Of a stretch of DNA of 64,000 nucleotides, positions 53,337-61,971 are shown in pieces (the stretch's first letter is position 1; the number at the start of each line of letters is the position of its first letter). The translations under genes and the position numbers were made by a program. Below the pieces are notes generated by a model, which saw only the letters and a program-made list of their open reading frames with translations, was not told the origin of the DNA and did not search any database. The DNA is from Paracoccus sp. (in: a-proteobacteria) (GTDB lineage: Bacteria; Pseudomonadota; Alphaproteobacteria; Rhodobacterales; Rhodobacteraceae), in the NCBI RefSeq assembly GCF_030538495.1, contig NZ_JAUNTW010000006.1, positions 62,001-126,000 of the forward strand, given 5' to 3'.

Positions 53337-54503
53337 ATGGACCCTGTTCGCAATCCCTTTGCCCCCGGCGCGGGCGCGCAGCCGCCGGAACTGGCGGGGC
53401 GTCACGGCGTGATCCAATCCGCCGATTTCGCCATTCAGCGCGCCCTGATGGGCCGCCCCGCCCGGTCGCAAATGCTGCTGGGCCTGCGCGGCGTGGGCAA
53501 AACCGTGCTGCTGAACCGCATCGAAACGCAGGCCAGCGATGCCGGCCACCTGACCAGCTTTATCGAAGCGCGCGAGGGTGAGCCTCTGGCCAGCCTGTTG
53601 TTTCCCGCCGCCCAACAGATCGTGCGCAAATTATCGGTGATCGAGACCGCCAAAACCGCCGGTCTGGCCGCCATGCGCGCGCTGCGCAGCTTTGCCAAGA
53701 CGTTCAAGATCAGCTTTGGCGATATTTCCATTTCCGTGGACCCCGAACCGGGCGTCGCCGACAGTGGCAATCTGGAACTGGATTTACCCGAACTGTTCCT
53801 GACCATCGGTCAGGCGGCGGCCGCAGCGGGCAAGGCGTGGACCCTGCTGATCGACGAAGTGCAATATCTGAAAGAACCCGATCTGGCCGCGCTGATCGTG
53901 GCGATCCACCGGGCCAATCAACGCAACCTGCCGATTTTGTTTTTCGGCGCCGGTCTGCCGCAGGTCGCGGCGCTGTCGGGGGATGCCAAATCCTATGCCG
54001 AACGGCTGTTTGAATACCCCGCCATCGGCGCGCTGTCCCCGGACGCCGCCACCGACGCGCTGCGCCAACCCATTCTGGACGAAGGCGAAACCATCACCGA
54101 TGACGCACTGGCGCGGATGGTGGCGGAAACGCAGGGCTATCCCTATTTCCTGCAAGAATGGGGGTTTCAGGCATGGAACGCCGCGGCCCAGTCGCCCATC
54201 ACGGCGGGCGACGTGGACAGCGCCACCGAAAACGCCCTGCGCCGTCTGGATCAGGGGTTTTTCAAAGTCCGCTTTGACCGGCTGACCCCCAAAGAACGCG
54301 AATATGTCATCGCCATGGCGCGTCTGGGGGCCGGTCCCTATCGGTCGTCCGATGTGGCCGATCTGATGGGCGAAACCGCGCAAGCCTTGGGGCCACGCCG
54401 CGCCAGCATCATCAGCAAAGGCATGATCTACAGCCCCGGCCACGGCGACATCGCCTTTACCGTGCCGTTGTTCGAGGCGTTTTTAACCCGGAATTACCTG
54501 TGA
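53337..54503 (+). CDS. AAA-family ATPase (NPFxPGAG type)
   Basis: A 388-residue P-loop ATPase. It begins with RNPFAPGAGAQPPELAGRHG, has Walker A LLGLRGVGKTVLLNRIE and Walker B TLLIDEVQYLKEPDLAAL, then sensor ILFFGAGLPQV and a winged-helix-like C-terminus (LTPKEREYVIAMARLGAG...SDVADLMG). The arrangement resembles ORC/Cdc6- or STAND-like ATPases that bind DNA or signal; the role is unknown. A hairpin sits at its start. Its stop overlaps the GTG start of the helicase in GTGA. Confidence 0.8.
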   Translation: MDPVRNPFAPGAGAQPPELAGRHGVIQSADFAIQRALMGRPARSQMLLGLRGVGKTVLLNRIETQASDAGHLTSFIEAREGEPLASLLFPAAQQIVRKLSVIETAKTAGLAAMRALRSFAKTFKISFGDISISVDPEPGVADSGNLELDLPELFLTIGQAAAAAGKAWTLLIDEVQYLKEPDLAALIVAIHRANQRNLPILFFGAGLPQVAALSGDAKSYAERLFEYPAIGALSPDAATDALRQPILDEGETITDDALARMVAETQGYPYFLQEWGFQAWNAAAQSPITAGDVDSATENALRRLDQGFFKVRFDRLTPKEREYVIAMARLGAGPYRSSDVADLMGETAQALGPRRASIISKGMIYSPGHGDIAFTVPLFEAFLTRNYL

Positions 54504-56020
54504 CCTCCCCCACCCTTTCCCCCGACCAGGCCGAGGCTTGGGACGCGCTGACCGACACCTTCGCGAGCGCCGGAATTGATCTGGTGGCCGAGGAATTGCG
54601 CCCCCCCGAACCCGGCAAAGGCCGCGTCATGGCCGTGATCGGCAAGGCCGGTTCGGGCAAAACCCTGCTGCTGTCGCAGATCACGCAGGCGCTCTTGGCG
54701 GCGGGCGTCGATCTGATCAGCCCCGATTACGAACCCCGCCGCCGCAAAGACGCACGCAGCGTCGCCATTCTGGCCCCCACGAACAAAGCGGCCTTTGTGC
54801 TGCGGATGCGCGGCGTGCCGGCCACGACGATTCACCGGATTCTGTATACCCCGGTTTATGACCCCGAATATGAAAACATCGCGGAATGGCTGACCGGCAC
54901 CGGCGACCGCCCCGCGATCGAAGGGCTGTCGGACACCGCACTGGACCGGGCCAAGGCGTTTTATGATCTGCACGCCTCGATCCCCGGCGCTTTGGCGGCG
55001 GCGGGGCTGCGCGGGTCGGACTTTATCCGGGGCTGGAAACGCCGCGACGAAGGGCTGGATATCGGCCTGATCGACGAAGCGTCGATGCTGGACGAAAAGC
55101 AATTCGACGATCTGCGCGAGATTTTCCCGGTGCTGGTGCTGTTTGGCGACCCGGCGCAGCTGGCCCCGGTGGGGCTGTCGGGGGAAATGGTGTTCGACCG
55201 TCTGGCCGCGCCGCAACGGCTGGTCCTGAACCGCATCCACCGGCAGGCGGGCGACAACCCGATTCTGGATTTGGCCCACGCACTGGCCGACGACGCCTTA
55301 GGTTTTGATGATTTTGAACGGCTGATCCGTCAGGCCGCCGCCCGCGATGACCGCGTGGTCTGGGCCGAACGCGTCGAAAGCGATCTGATGGCGCGCAGCC
55401 CGGTTCTGGTCTGGCGGAACGCCACGCGCATCCGGCTGATCCACGCATTCCGAACCGCCTATGGCGCGCCGGGCGATGCGCTGTTGCCGGGCGAGCCGCT
55501 GATCTGCGACGGGCTGGAACTGCCGCTGAAGCATCGCAAAAAACGCATCGACCTTGAGGCGCGCGGCCTGATCAAAGGCGCGCAGGTCGTTTACCTTGGC
55601 CCCGGCCGCAAACCCGGTTTTTCCCGCCTGCACGTCATCGGGGCCGAGGATCCGCGCCTGTCCGCCGCCAGCATCGTGAAAATCGAAATGCCGGATGAGG
55701 ACGAACCCTTTATCCCCTATGCCGCGCGGATGGGGGCGGCGTTCCTGCACGGCGCGGCGGTCACGATCCACAAAGCCCAAGGGTCGCAATGGCCCGATGT
55801 GCAGGTCTTTGGCCCCGACATCAGCGCCGCCGCTTGGTCCAACCGGTCCGAGGCCGGCATCCCTCTGTGGAAACGCCTGACCTATGTGGCGATCACGCGG
55901 GCGCAGGAACGGCTGTTCTGGATCACCCGCGCGCGTCTGGCCCGCCCCGCCGGACCGCTGACCACCGACGACCTGACCGCCCCCGTGGCCGATCTGTCGC
56001 TGGAATCCGACCCGTCGTAA
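54500..56020 (+). CDS. RecD/Dda-like DNA helicase
   Basis: A 506-residue superfamily-1 helicase of the RecD2/Dda type. Motif I is GKAGSGKTLLLSQI, Ia ILAPTNKAAFVLRMRGVPATTIHRI, II IGLIDEASMLDE and III VLFGDPAQLAPVG. Motif V is TIHKAQGSQWPDVQVFG and motif VI YVAITRAQERLFW. There is no N-terminal Cas4/AddB domain. It starts with GTG overlapping the AAA ATPase stop, so both are made together. Probable 5'-3' DNA unwinding in repair or replication restart is inferred from the family. Confidence 0.85.
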   Translation: MTSPTLSPDQAEAWDALTDTFASAGIDLVAEELRPPEPGKGRVMAVIGKAGSGKTLLLSQITQALLAAGVDLISPDYEPRRRKDARSVAILAPTNKAAFVLRMRGVPATTIHRILYTPVYDPEYENIAEWLTGTGDRPAIEGLSDTALDRAKAFYDLHASIPGALAAAGLRGSDFIRGWKRRDEGLDIGLIDEASMLDEKQFDDLREIFPVLVLFGDPAQLAPVGLSGEMVFDRLAAPQRLVLNRIHRQAGDNPILDLAHALADDALGFDDFERLIRQAAARDDRVVWAERVESDLMARSPVLVWRNATRIRLIHAFRTAYGAPGDALLPGEPLICDGLELPLKHRKKRIDLEARGLIKGAQVVYLGPGRKPGFSRLHVIGAEDPRLSAASIVKIEMPDEDEPFIPYAARMGAAFLHGAAVTIHKAQGSQWPDVQVFGPDISAAAWSNRSEAGIPLWKRLTYVAITRAQERLFWITRARLARPAGPLTTDDLTAPVADLSLESDPS

Positions 56021-56021
56021 C

Positions 56022-56168
56022 TGCGTCCCGCGACCGCCGGGGGTTTCACACCCCCGGACCCCCGTGGGATATTTTTGCACAGAAGATAAAGCGGGCCGCC
56101 TCTTTCATCTTGGCCCAAATATCCCGGGGGGAATCCGCGGCACGCGGATGGGGGGCTGGCCCCCCTGC
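56022..56168. repeat. Dispersed palindromic element, full copy (i) with nested hairpin
   Basis: It starts TGCGTCCCGCGACCGCCGGG, then GTTTCACACCCCCGG, ACCCCCGTGGGATATTTTTG and CACAGAAGATAAAGCGGGC, followed by the inverted arm TTTCATCTTGG and AAATATCCCGGGGGG. The final GC hairpin is interrupted by ATCCGCG-GCA-CGCGGAT. It lies behind the helicase gene. The rest of 56021-56222 shows only the next gene's leader. Confidence 0.75.
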
Positions 56169-56222
56169 CCGCTTGCGTCTGGGCGCAGGTCGCGCAAGAC
56201 TGTGCCAAAAGGATACCATCCC

Positions 56223-56816
56223 ATGACCGACACCCTGCCTGACCGCACGACCGATCGCCTGACTCAGGCCCTGACCGCGATTGATGCCGCCAATGCCGCC
56301 GATCCGACGCAGGTGGATGGGCAGCCTGCGGCGTTGATCTATGGTCAGCGGATGACGGCGGAACAGGACCGTCTGTTTCCCGACGCGCCCGATGTGCTGC
56401 GCATTGCCTGCCGGGGGCAGCATATCGAACGCTGGTTGTTGCCACGCAGCGATTTTCCCATGGACCGGGCGGGGTATTTCGCCTGGCGTCAGGAACAGGG
56501 GCGGCGTCATGCCGAACGGGTGGCGGGGATTATGGCGGATGCGGGCTATGATAGCGACGTCACCGATCAGGCGCGGCAGATGCTGACCAAACAGGGGATC
56601 AAGCGCGACCCCTTGGTTCAGGCGCTTGAGGATGTGGCCTGTTTCACCTTTATCCGCTGGTATCTGGGCGATTTTATGGCCGAACAGCCGGATGAGAAAA
56701 TGCCCCGTATCATTGAACGCACGGCGCGGAAAATGTCGGCCGAGGCCCGCGCACGGGCTGTGCGTGAGTTTCCCATGCCGGACCATTTCGCGGCGCTGTT
56801 CCGGGGGGCCTGTTGA
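56223..56816 (+). CDS. DUF4202-family protein
   Basis: A 197-residue soluble, mainly helical protein of the DUF4202 family. It is recognised by LTQALTAIDAANAADPTQVD, MTAEQDRLFPDAPDVLRIACRGQHIERWLLPRSDFPMDRAGYFAWR broken by turns, HAERVAGIMADAGYD and ALEDVACFTFIRWYLGDF. The conserved His/Asp/Trp pattern suggests a metal-binding HD-like helical core, but no activity is known. It is first in a three-gene operon; its TGA overlaps the ATG of the CbiX-like gene. Confidence 0.82.
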   Translation: MTDTLPDRTTDRLTQALTAIDAANAADPTQVDGQPAALIYGQRMTAEQDRLFPDAPDVLRIACRGQHIERWLLPRSDFPMDRAGYFAWRQEQGRRHAERVAGIMADAGYDSDVTDQARQMLTKQGIKRDPLVQALEDVACFTFIRWYLGDFMAEQPDEKMPRIIERTARKMSAEARARAVREFPMPDHFAALFRGAC

Positions 56817-57490
56817 TGCGCGCGATTATTGTGGCGCATGGCCAGCCCGGCGATCCGGGGCCGCAGGAACAGGCGTTGCAGGTGCTGGCCGCGCAGGTGG
56901 CGGCCTGCAACCCCGGCTGTCCCGTCCATGGCGCGACCTTGGCCATGCCCGGCGCGTTGCGCGTGGCGGAACCCGGCGATCTGATCTATCCCATGTTCAT
57001 GGCCGAGGGCTGGTTTACCCGCAGCGAATTGCCCCGCCGGCTGGAGCAGGCGGGCGTTCGCGATGTGCGCATCCTGCGGCCCTTCGGGGCGGATGCCGCG
57101 CTGCCGGGGCTGATCCGTGCGATTGCCACCCGCGCCGCCGCCGAACAGGGGTGGACGCCGCGCGACACCACGCTGCTGCTGTCGGCGCATGGGTCGCAGC
57201 GGTCGCAGGCCAGCCATGACATCACGCAATCACTCGCCCGTGCTGTCGCGCCTTATTTCGCGCATGTGGTCACGGGGTTTGTGGAACAGGAACCCTATGT
57301 CGCCGATGCCGCGCGGGATTTGGGTCGCGCGGTGCATCTGCCTCTGTTCGCGCTGTCGGCGGAACATGTCACCGATGACCTGCCCGAGGCTTTGGACGCG
57401 GCGGGCTTTGACGGGGTGCGTCTGGACCCCATCGGATTGGCACCCGAAACCCCCGGCCTGATTGCAACGGCCATCCGGGGGCAGCGATGA
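56816..57490 (+). CDS. CbiX/SirB-type chelatase-family protein
   Basis: A 224-residue protein with two chelatase-like halves: the N-terminal [19 protein letters not shown] and the C-terminal [18 protein letters not shown] and [18 protein letters not shown]. Both His of the AHG motifs are present. CbiX/SirB enzymes insert Co2+ or Fe2+ into sirohydrochlorin; double-domain forms are common. The metal and tetrapyrrole here are not known. The ATG overlapping the DUF4202 stop was preferred over an adjacent TTG. Its end overlaps the next gene by 4 bp. Confidence 0.8.
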   Translation: MRAIIVAHGQPGDPGPQEQALQVLAAQVAACNPGCPVHGATLAMPGALRVAEPGDLIYPMFMAEGWFTRSELPRRLEQAGVRDVRILRPFGADAALPGLIRAIATRAAAEQGWTPRDTTLLLSAHGSQRSQASHDITQSLARAVAPYFAHVVTGFVEQEPYVADAARDLGRAVHLPLFALSAEHVTDDLPEALDAAGFDGVRLDPIGLAPETPGLIATAIRGQR

Positions 57491-58308
57491 CCATCAACCC
57501 AGCCGATGACGGCGCGCGCATGTCCTTTGACGGACGGATGAGTTATGGCGATTATCTGGGGCTGGATGCGGTGCTGGACGCGCAGCATCCGCTGTCGCCC
57601 GCGCATGATGAAATGCTGTTCATCATTCAGCATCAGACCAGTGAATTATGGATGAAGCTGGCCCTGCATGAAATGGCCGCCGCGCGGATCGCGATTCAGG
57701 CGGGCGATCTGCAACCGGCGTTCAAAATGCTGACCCGCGTGTCCCGGATTATGGAACAGTTGAACAACGCCTGGGATGTTTTGCGCACCATGACGCCCAG
57801 CGAATACACGCAGTTTCGCCCCTATCTGGCGGAAAGCAGCGGGTTTCAGTCCTTTCAATACCGGATGATCGAATTTGTGGCGGGCAATCGCAATATGGCG
57901 ATGATCGGGCCGCATGATCACCGCCCCGAACTGGCTGATGCTCTGCGGGCCGAGGCCGCGCAACCGTCGCTGTATGATGTGGTTCTGGCGCGGCTGGCAG
58001 GGGCGGGTTTTGACGTGCCGCCGCGCGACCGGCTGGATGTGCCGCATCAGCCCGACCCACAGGCGCGGGCGGCGTGGATCGCGGTTTACAATGACCCGGT
58101 GACGCATTGGGATCTGTATCAACTGGCCGAAAAGCTGGTTGATTTCGAAGATTATTTCCGTCGTTGGCGATTCAACCATGTGACCACGGTGGAACGCATT
58201 ATCGGGTTCAAACGCGGATCGGGCGGCACGTCGGGGGTGAATTACCTGCGCCGGATGCTGGATGTCGTGCTGTTTCCGGATCTGTGGGAATTGCGCACCG
58301 ATCTGTGA
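57487..58308 (+). CDS. kynA: Tryptophan 2,3-dioxygenase
   Basis: Haem enzyme that opens the indole ring of L-tryptophan to N-formylkynurenine, the first step of the kynurenine pathway. The 273-residue protein has [32 protein letters not shown] with the substrate-contacting His49, [15 protein letters not shown], the proximal-His region [20 protein letters not shown] and [12 protein letters not shown]. The start overlaps the chelatase-like gene in ATGA. No kynureninase or formamidase gene is adjacent in the window. Confidence 0.95.
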   Translation: MTINPADDGARMSFDGRMSYGDYLGLDAVLDAQHPLSPAHDEMLFIIQHQTSELWMKLALHEMAAARIAIQAGDLQPAFKMLTRVSRIMEQLNNAWDVLRTMTPSEYTQFRPYLAESSGFQSFQYRMIEFVAGNRNMAMIGPHDHRPELADALRAEAAQPSLYDVVLARLAGAGFDVPPRDRLDVPHQPDPQARAAWIAVYNDPVTHWDLYQLAEKLVDFEDYFRRWRFNHVTTVERIIGFKRGSGGTSGVNYLRRMLDVVLFPDLWELRTDL

Positions 58309-58313
58309 CGCAA

Positions 58314-59021
58314 TCAGTCCCGCATCAGGTAATCATAGGCACCCGCAACCTGAAACCCCAGCCCGTCATACAGCGCGCGGGCGGCGATGTTGCCCGTCCC
58401 CACGGCCAGGGCCACCTGCGACGCCCCGCGTTCCGCCCCCCAGAACGCGGCCTGTCGCATCATCCATCCGGCCAGACCGCTGCGGCGAAATTCGGGCAGC
58501 ACGATCAGCGCGTGGACCATCACCACGCCGTCATGATGCCCGACAAAGGCGGTTCCGGCGGCGCGGTCGTTGATGCGGCCAAGGATCGACACTTTATCGC
58601 CTGCGACCCGCGCCATCACGTCGCGGCGCGCGGGGCCGAAATCGCCCGCATCCCACAGATCGCGCTGAATCGCCAAAGGTGGCCAGACCGGAATCGCGGT
58701 CACCGGCGGCAAAGCCTGATCGGTCAGCGCCGCCACCGGGGCCGTCATCAGCAACGCCCCGTCATGGCGGCGATAGCCGCGCGCGATCAGCGCATCGCGC
58801 AGCGCCGCGTCATCGGCCATCACGCGAAACAACGCGGGCTGGCCCCAGCGGCGATGCGCGGCCTCGGCCTGGGCGATGTCGTCCAGCGTCGGGTCGCTGA
58901 CAGGCACAGCGGACCGGACACGTTCGCCCGCCCCGGTGCCGCGCGCCACGCGAAACGCGCCGGCCGTTGCGTATTCAACCGCGGGCCATGTCGCGTCAAA
59001 GGCGGCCCAGACCGCGTTCAC
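58314..59021 (-). CDS. GNAT-family N-acetyltransferase
   Basis: A 235-residue protein whose C-terminal half is a GNAT domain: GTAFVGHHDGVVMVHALIVL, then acetyl-CoA motif A PEFRRSGLAGWMMRQAAFW and ALAVGTGNIAARALYDGLGFQVAG. The N-terminal half is divergent. The GTG at 59021 was chosen because it overlaps the TGA of the upstream CinA-like gene (GTGA) and gives a normal length. The acceptor is unknown. Convergent with kynA (5 bp apart). Confidence 0.8.
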   Translation of the reverse strand: MNAVWAAFDATWPAVEYATAGAFRVARGTGAGERVRSAVPVSDPTLDDIAQAEAAHRRWGQPALFRVMADDAALRDALIARGYRRHDGALLMTAPVAALTDQALPPVTAIPVWPPLAIQRDLWDAGDFGPARRDVMARVAGDKVSILGRINDRAAGTAFVGHHDGVVMVHALIVLPEFRRSGLAGWMMRQAAFWGAERGASQVALAVGTGNIAARALYDGLGFQVAGAYDYLMRD

Positions 59022-59758
59022 AGCGCCAGCCTTTCGCGCAGGGCCGCCATGGCCATGCCGACACGCGCGCCGTCCAGACCACGCACGACCAGATTCGTTC
59101 CCCAGCCCGTTTCGTCGTGAAAGGGATAGGATCCCAGCGACAGATCGGAAAAGTCCTGCGCGACGGCGGCCAGCCCTTCGGCCACGTCGGATTCGCCGCG
59201 CCGCACCTCGACCGTCAGGGATTGGACCGGGCGACCGCCGGGCAGGCGCGGGATCAGCCAATCGACCATGGTTAAAAACACCTGCGGCACCCCGGCCATC
59301 ACATGCGTGTTGCCGATGGAAAAACCCGGCGCGGCGGATGCGGCGTTTTCAATCAGCGTCGCGCCCACCGGGATGCGGGCCATGCGCAGGCGGTTTTCGG
59401 TCAGCTCGATCCCCAGTTTGTCGTAACGCGCCTGCAACAGCGCGCGGGCCTGCGGGTTCACCTGAACCGTCGTCCCATGCGCGGCGGCGACGGCATCAGC
59501 GGTAATATCGTCATGCGTCGGACCAATGCCGCCGCTGGTGAACAACAGGTCATAGGCCCCGCCCAGCGATTTGTCATATTCGCGAATCGCCGCCACGATG
59601 CGGTCGTGATCGTCGGCGACGACGCGAATTTCGCGCAGGTCAAAGCCCGTCGCGTTCAGCACTTGGGCCAGATGATGCGCGTTGCCTTCGCGGGTGCGGC
59701 CGGACAGGATTTCATCCCCGATCACCAGAATGGCGGCGGTTGGGTTGTCTGACTGCAT
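59018..59758 (-). CDS. CinA N-terminal/MoaB-like molybdopterin-binding-domain protein
   Basis: A 246-residue protein with the MoCF-like domain seen at the N-terminus of CinA. It starts AAILVIGDEILSGRTREGNAHHLAQVL and has LLFTSGGIGPTHDDITADAVA and the late GNTHVMAGVPQVFLTMVDWLI. It lacks the nicotinamide-deamidase (PncC) half of full CinA. The family may hydrolyse ADP-ribose-type substrates, but this short form is uncharacterised. The start at MQSDNPTAA is well inside a longer open frame antisense to map. Coupled to the GNAT gene. Confidence 0.85.
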   Translation of the reverse strand: MQSDNPTAAILVIGDEILSGRTREGNAHHLAQVLNATGFDLREIRVVADDHDRIVAAIREYDKSLGGAYDLLFTSGGIGPTHDDITADAVAAAHGTTVQVNPQARALLQARYDKLGIELTENRLRMARIPVGATLIENAASAAPGFSIGNTHVMAGVPQVFLTMVDWLIPRLPGGRPVQSLTVEVRRGESDVAEGLAAVAQDFSDLSLGSYPFHDETGWGTNLVVRGLDGARVGMAMAALRERLAL

Positions 59759-59864
59759 GGCGCGGCCCCCTCTGATCGCGATTTCCCCCTTGTTTGCACG
59801 CCGCTGGGGCTGGAACAAGTGGCCGCGCGTGTCTATCTGTGGCGCGATCACGAAAGGAACGATT

Positions 59865-60662
59865 ATGACCGAAGGCCGCATCACCAAAGAGGGAATCCGC
59901 ATCCACCTGCCCGAAGATTCCGCCGGGATGCGTGTTGCCGGGCGGCTGGCCGCGCAGATTCTGGACGACGTGGGGCCTCTGGTCGAACCCGGCGTGACCA
60001 CCGGCGCATTGGATGATTTCATCCGCAACCGCGTGGCCGAACTGGGCGCGACCAGTGCCACGATCGGGTATCGCGGCTATCAGCACGCCAGTTGCATCAG
60101 CGTGAATCACGTCGTCTGCCACGGGATTCCGGGCGATAAGGTGCTGGCAAACGGCGATATTCTGAACATCGACGTGACCGTGATCGTGGATGGCTGGTTC
60201 GGTGACACCAGCCGCATGTATGTGGCGGGCAAAGCCCCGCTGAAGGCGCAGCGGCTGATTCAGGTCACCTATGACGCGCTGATGCTGGGGATTGATGCGG
60301 TGCGCCCCGGCGCGACATTCGGCGACATCGGTGCCGCGATCCAGACCTATGCCGAAGGACACCGCATGTCGGTGGTGCGCGATTTCTGCGGGCATGGAAT
60401 CGGTCGGGTGTTTCACGCGCCGCCGAACGTGGTTCACTTTGGCCGCGCGGGCAAAGGCCCGGTTCTGGAAGAAGGCATGTTTTTTACCATCGAACCGATG
60501 ATCAACCTTGGCCGCCCCGAAACCAAGACGCTGGCCGATGACTGGACCGCCGTCACCCGCGACCGTTCGCTGTCGGCGCAGTTTGAACATACGGTCGGCG
60601 TAACCGCCGATGGATTCGAGATTTTCACCCCATCGGACCGGTTCTTCCCAACGCTGGGCTGA
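59865..60662 (+). CDS. map: Type I methionine aminopeptidase
   Basis: Removes the initiator Met from new proteins. The 265-residue M24A protein has the metal and substrate residues in SVNHVVCHGIPGDKVL (His), LNIDVTVIVDGWFGDTSRM (two Asp), DFCGHGIGRVFHAPP (His), MFFTIEPMINLG (Glu) and AQFEHTVGVTADG (Glu). AAAGGAAC precedes the ATG. It is divergent from the CinA-like gene and ends in a terminator. Confidence 0.96.
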   Translation: MTEGRITKEGIRIHLPEDSAGMRVAGRLAAQILDDVGPLVEPGVTTGALDDFIRNRVAELGATSATIGYRGYQHASCISVNHVVCHGIPGDKVLANGDILNIDVTVIVDGWFGDTSRMYVAGKAPLKAQRLIQVTYDALMLGIDAVRPGATFGDIGAAIQTYAEGHRMSVVRDFCGHGIGRVFHAPPNVVHFGRAGKGPVLEEGMFFTIEPMINLGRPETKTLADDWTAVTRDRSLSAQFEHTVGVTADGFEIFTPSDRFFPTLG

Positions 60663-60694
60663 CCGCCCCGCGACCGCAAACAGACCCCCGACAC

Positions 60695-60725
60695 CGCCCC
60701 CGCGCCGCCCCGCCGGGGGCGTTTT
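60695..60725 (+). terminator. Rho-independent terminator after map
   Basis: CGCCCCCG-N11-CGGGGGCG stem followed by TTTT. Confidence 0.8.
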
Positions 60726-60759
60726 CATGCGCGGATTGCCGCCGCATTTTTCCGGCGAA

Positions 60760-60777
60760 TTGTCATAATGATGTCAC
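60760..60777 (+). promoter_or_regulatory. Pho box upstream of pstS
   Basis: TTGTCAT-AATG-ATGTCAC matches the PhoB-binding consensus of two CTGTCAT-like heptamers with a 4-bp spacer. It lies 80 bp before the pstS start. PhoB activation under phosphate limitation is expected. Confidence 0.8.
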
Positions 60778-60856
60778 AATTTTCATACATAGGCGTCACA
60801 TCGGGGCGGTAATCCTTAACCGTCCTTTAACCTCCGTCCCAACGGGAGACTAAGAT

Positions 60857-61882
60857 ATGAAAAAATTCGGTTTTGCCGCCACGGCTGTGTCGGTGATCGC
60901 TCTGTCCGCGACCGCTGCTGTTGCTCGTGACCAGATTCAGGTCGCTGGTTCGTCCACCGTTCTGCCCTACGCGACCATCGTGTCGGAACTGTTCGGCGAA
61001 AACTATGACTTCGCCACCCCGGTCATCGAATCGGGCGGGTCGTCGACCGGTCTGCGCCGCTTCTGCGAAGGCGTCGGCACCAACACCACCGACATCGCCA
61101 ACAGCTCGCGTCCGATCCGTCCGAACGAAATCGAAACCTGCCACGCCAATGGCGTCACCGACATCATGGAAGTGCGCATCGGTTACGACGGGATCGTGTT
61201 CGCGAATCTGGCGACCTCGAACGAATTCGCGTTCACCCCGGCTGACTGGTTCAACGCCATGGCTGCCAAGCGCGTTGAAAACGGTGAAGTCGTTGACAAC
61301 ACCCTGACCAACTGGAACCAGGTGAACCCGGAACTGGCCGACCAGGAAATCATGGCCTTTGTTCCCGGCACCCGTCACGGCACCCGTGAAGTGTTCGAAG
61401 AAAAAGTGATCATGATCGGTTGCGAAACCTCGGGCGCCAAAGCTGTGTTCGCTGAAAAACTGAGCGAAGACGAAGCCAAAGAAGCCTGCCACGCCCTGCG
61501 CACCGACGGTCGCGCTGTGGACATCGACGGCGACTACACCGAAACGCTGGCCCGCATCAACAGCGCGCCCAACGGCATCGGCGTGTTCGGTCTGTCCTTC
61601 TATGAAAACAACACCGACACCCTGCAAGTGGCGACCATCGACGGCGTGACGCCTTCGACCGAAACCATTGCGTCGGGCGAATACCCGGTGTCGCGCCCGC
61701 TGTATATCTATGTCAAAAAAGCCCATATCGGCACCATCCCCGGCCTGAAAGAATTCGTCGAATTCTTCGTGTCGGACGAAGTTGCTGGCCCGGCTGGCCC
61801 GCTGTCGGCTTATGGTCTGGTGTCCGATCCGGAACTGGCTTCGGTTCAGCAAGCTGTCGCTGACGAAGTGACCATGAACTGA
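60857..61882 (+). CDS. pstS: Phosphate ABC transporter substrate-binding protein
   Basis: Periplasmic phosphate-binding protein of the high-affinity Pst system. The 341-residue protein has a signal peptide (about residues 1-23, ending VAR), the phosphate-contact segments VAGSSTVLPYATI and ESGGSSTGLRRFCEG, ANSSRPIRPNE and PGTRHGTREVFEE. It is the alphaproteobacterial type closer to PstS/SphX than to E. coli PstS. GCU and GUU codons are used more than in neighbours, as in highly expressed genes. It is first in the pst operon, behind a Pho box. Confidence 0.95.
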   Translation: MKKFGFAATAVSVIALSATAAVARDQIQVAGSSTVLPYATIVSELFGENYDFATPVIESGGSSTGLRRFCEGVGTNTTDIANSSRPIRPNEIETCHANGVTDIMEVRIGYDGIVFANLATSNEFAFTPADWFNAMAAKRVENGEVVDNTLTNWNQVNPELADQEIMAFVPGTRHGTREVFEEKVIMIGCETSGAKAVFAEKLSEDEAKEACHALRTDGRAVDIDGDYTETLARINSAPNGIGVFGLSFYENNTDTLQVATIDGVTPSTETIASGEYPVSRPLYIYVKKAHIGTIPGLKEFVEFFVSDEVAGPAGPLSAYGLVSDPELASVQQAVADEVTMN

Positions 61883-61893
61883 TTTTGACCTTT

Positions 61894-61926
61894 GGGCGGC
61901 GCGATCTGTTCGCGCCGCCCATTTTT
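61894..61926 (+). terminator. Intercistronic terminator/attenuator between pstS and pstC
   Basis: GGGCGGCGCG-N7-CGCGCCGCCC, a perfect 10-bp stem followed by A and five T, in the 89 bp between pstS and pstC. It probably reduces transcription into pstCA so that PstS is made in excess. Confidence 0.8.
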
Positions 61927-61971
61927 GTTTGACGAATACCCCCAAACCGCCCCCTTACAAGGAACCGCCAG

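Noticed and set aside
53337..56020. AAA ATPase-helicase pair as part of a mobile or phage island
   Set aside because: No integrase, tRNA junction or compositional change; flanking genes are core metabolic genes.
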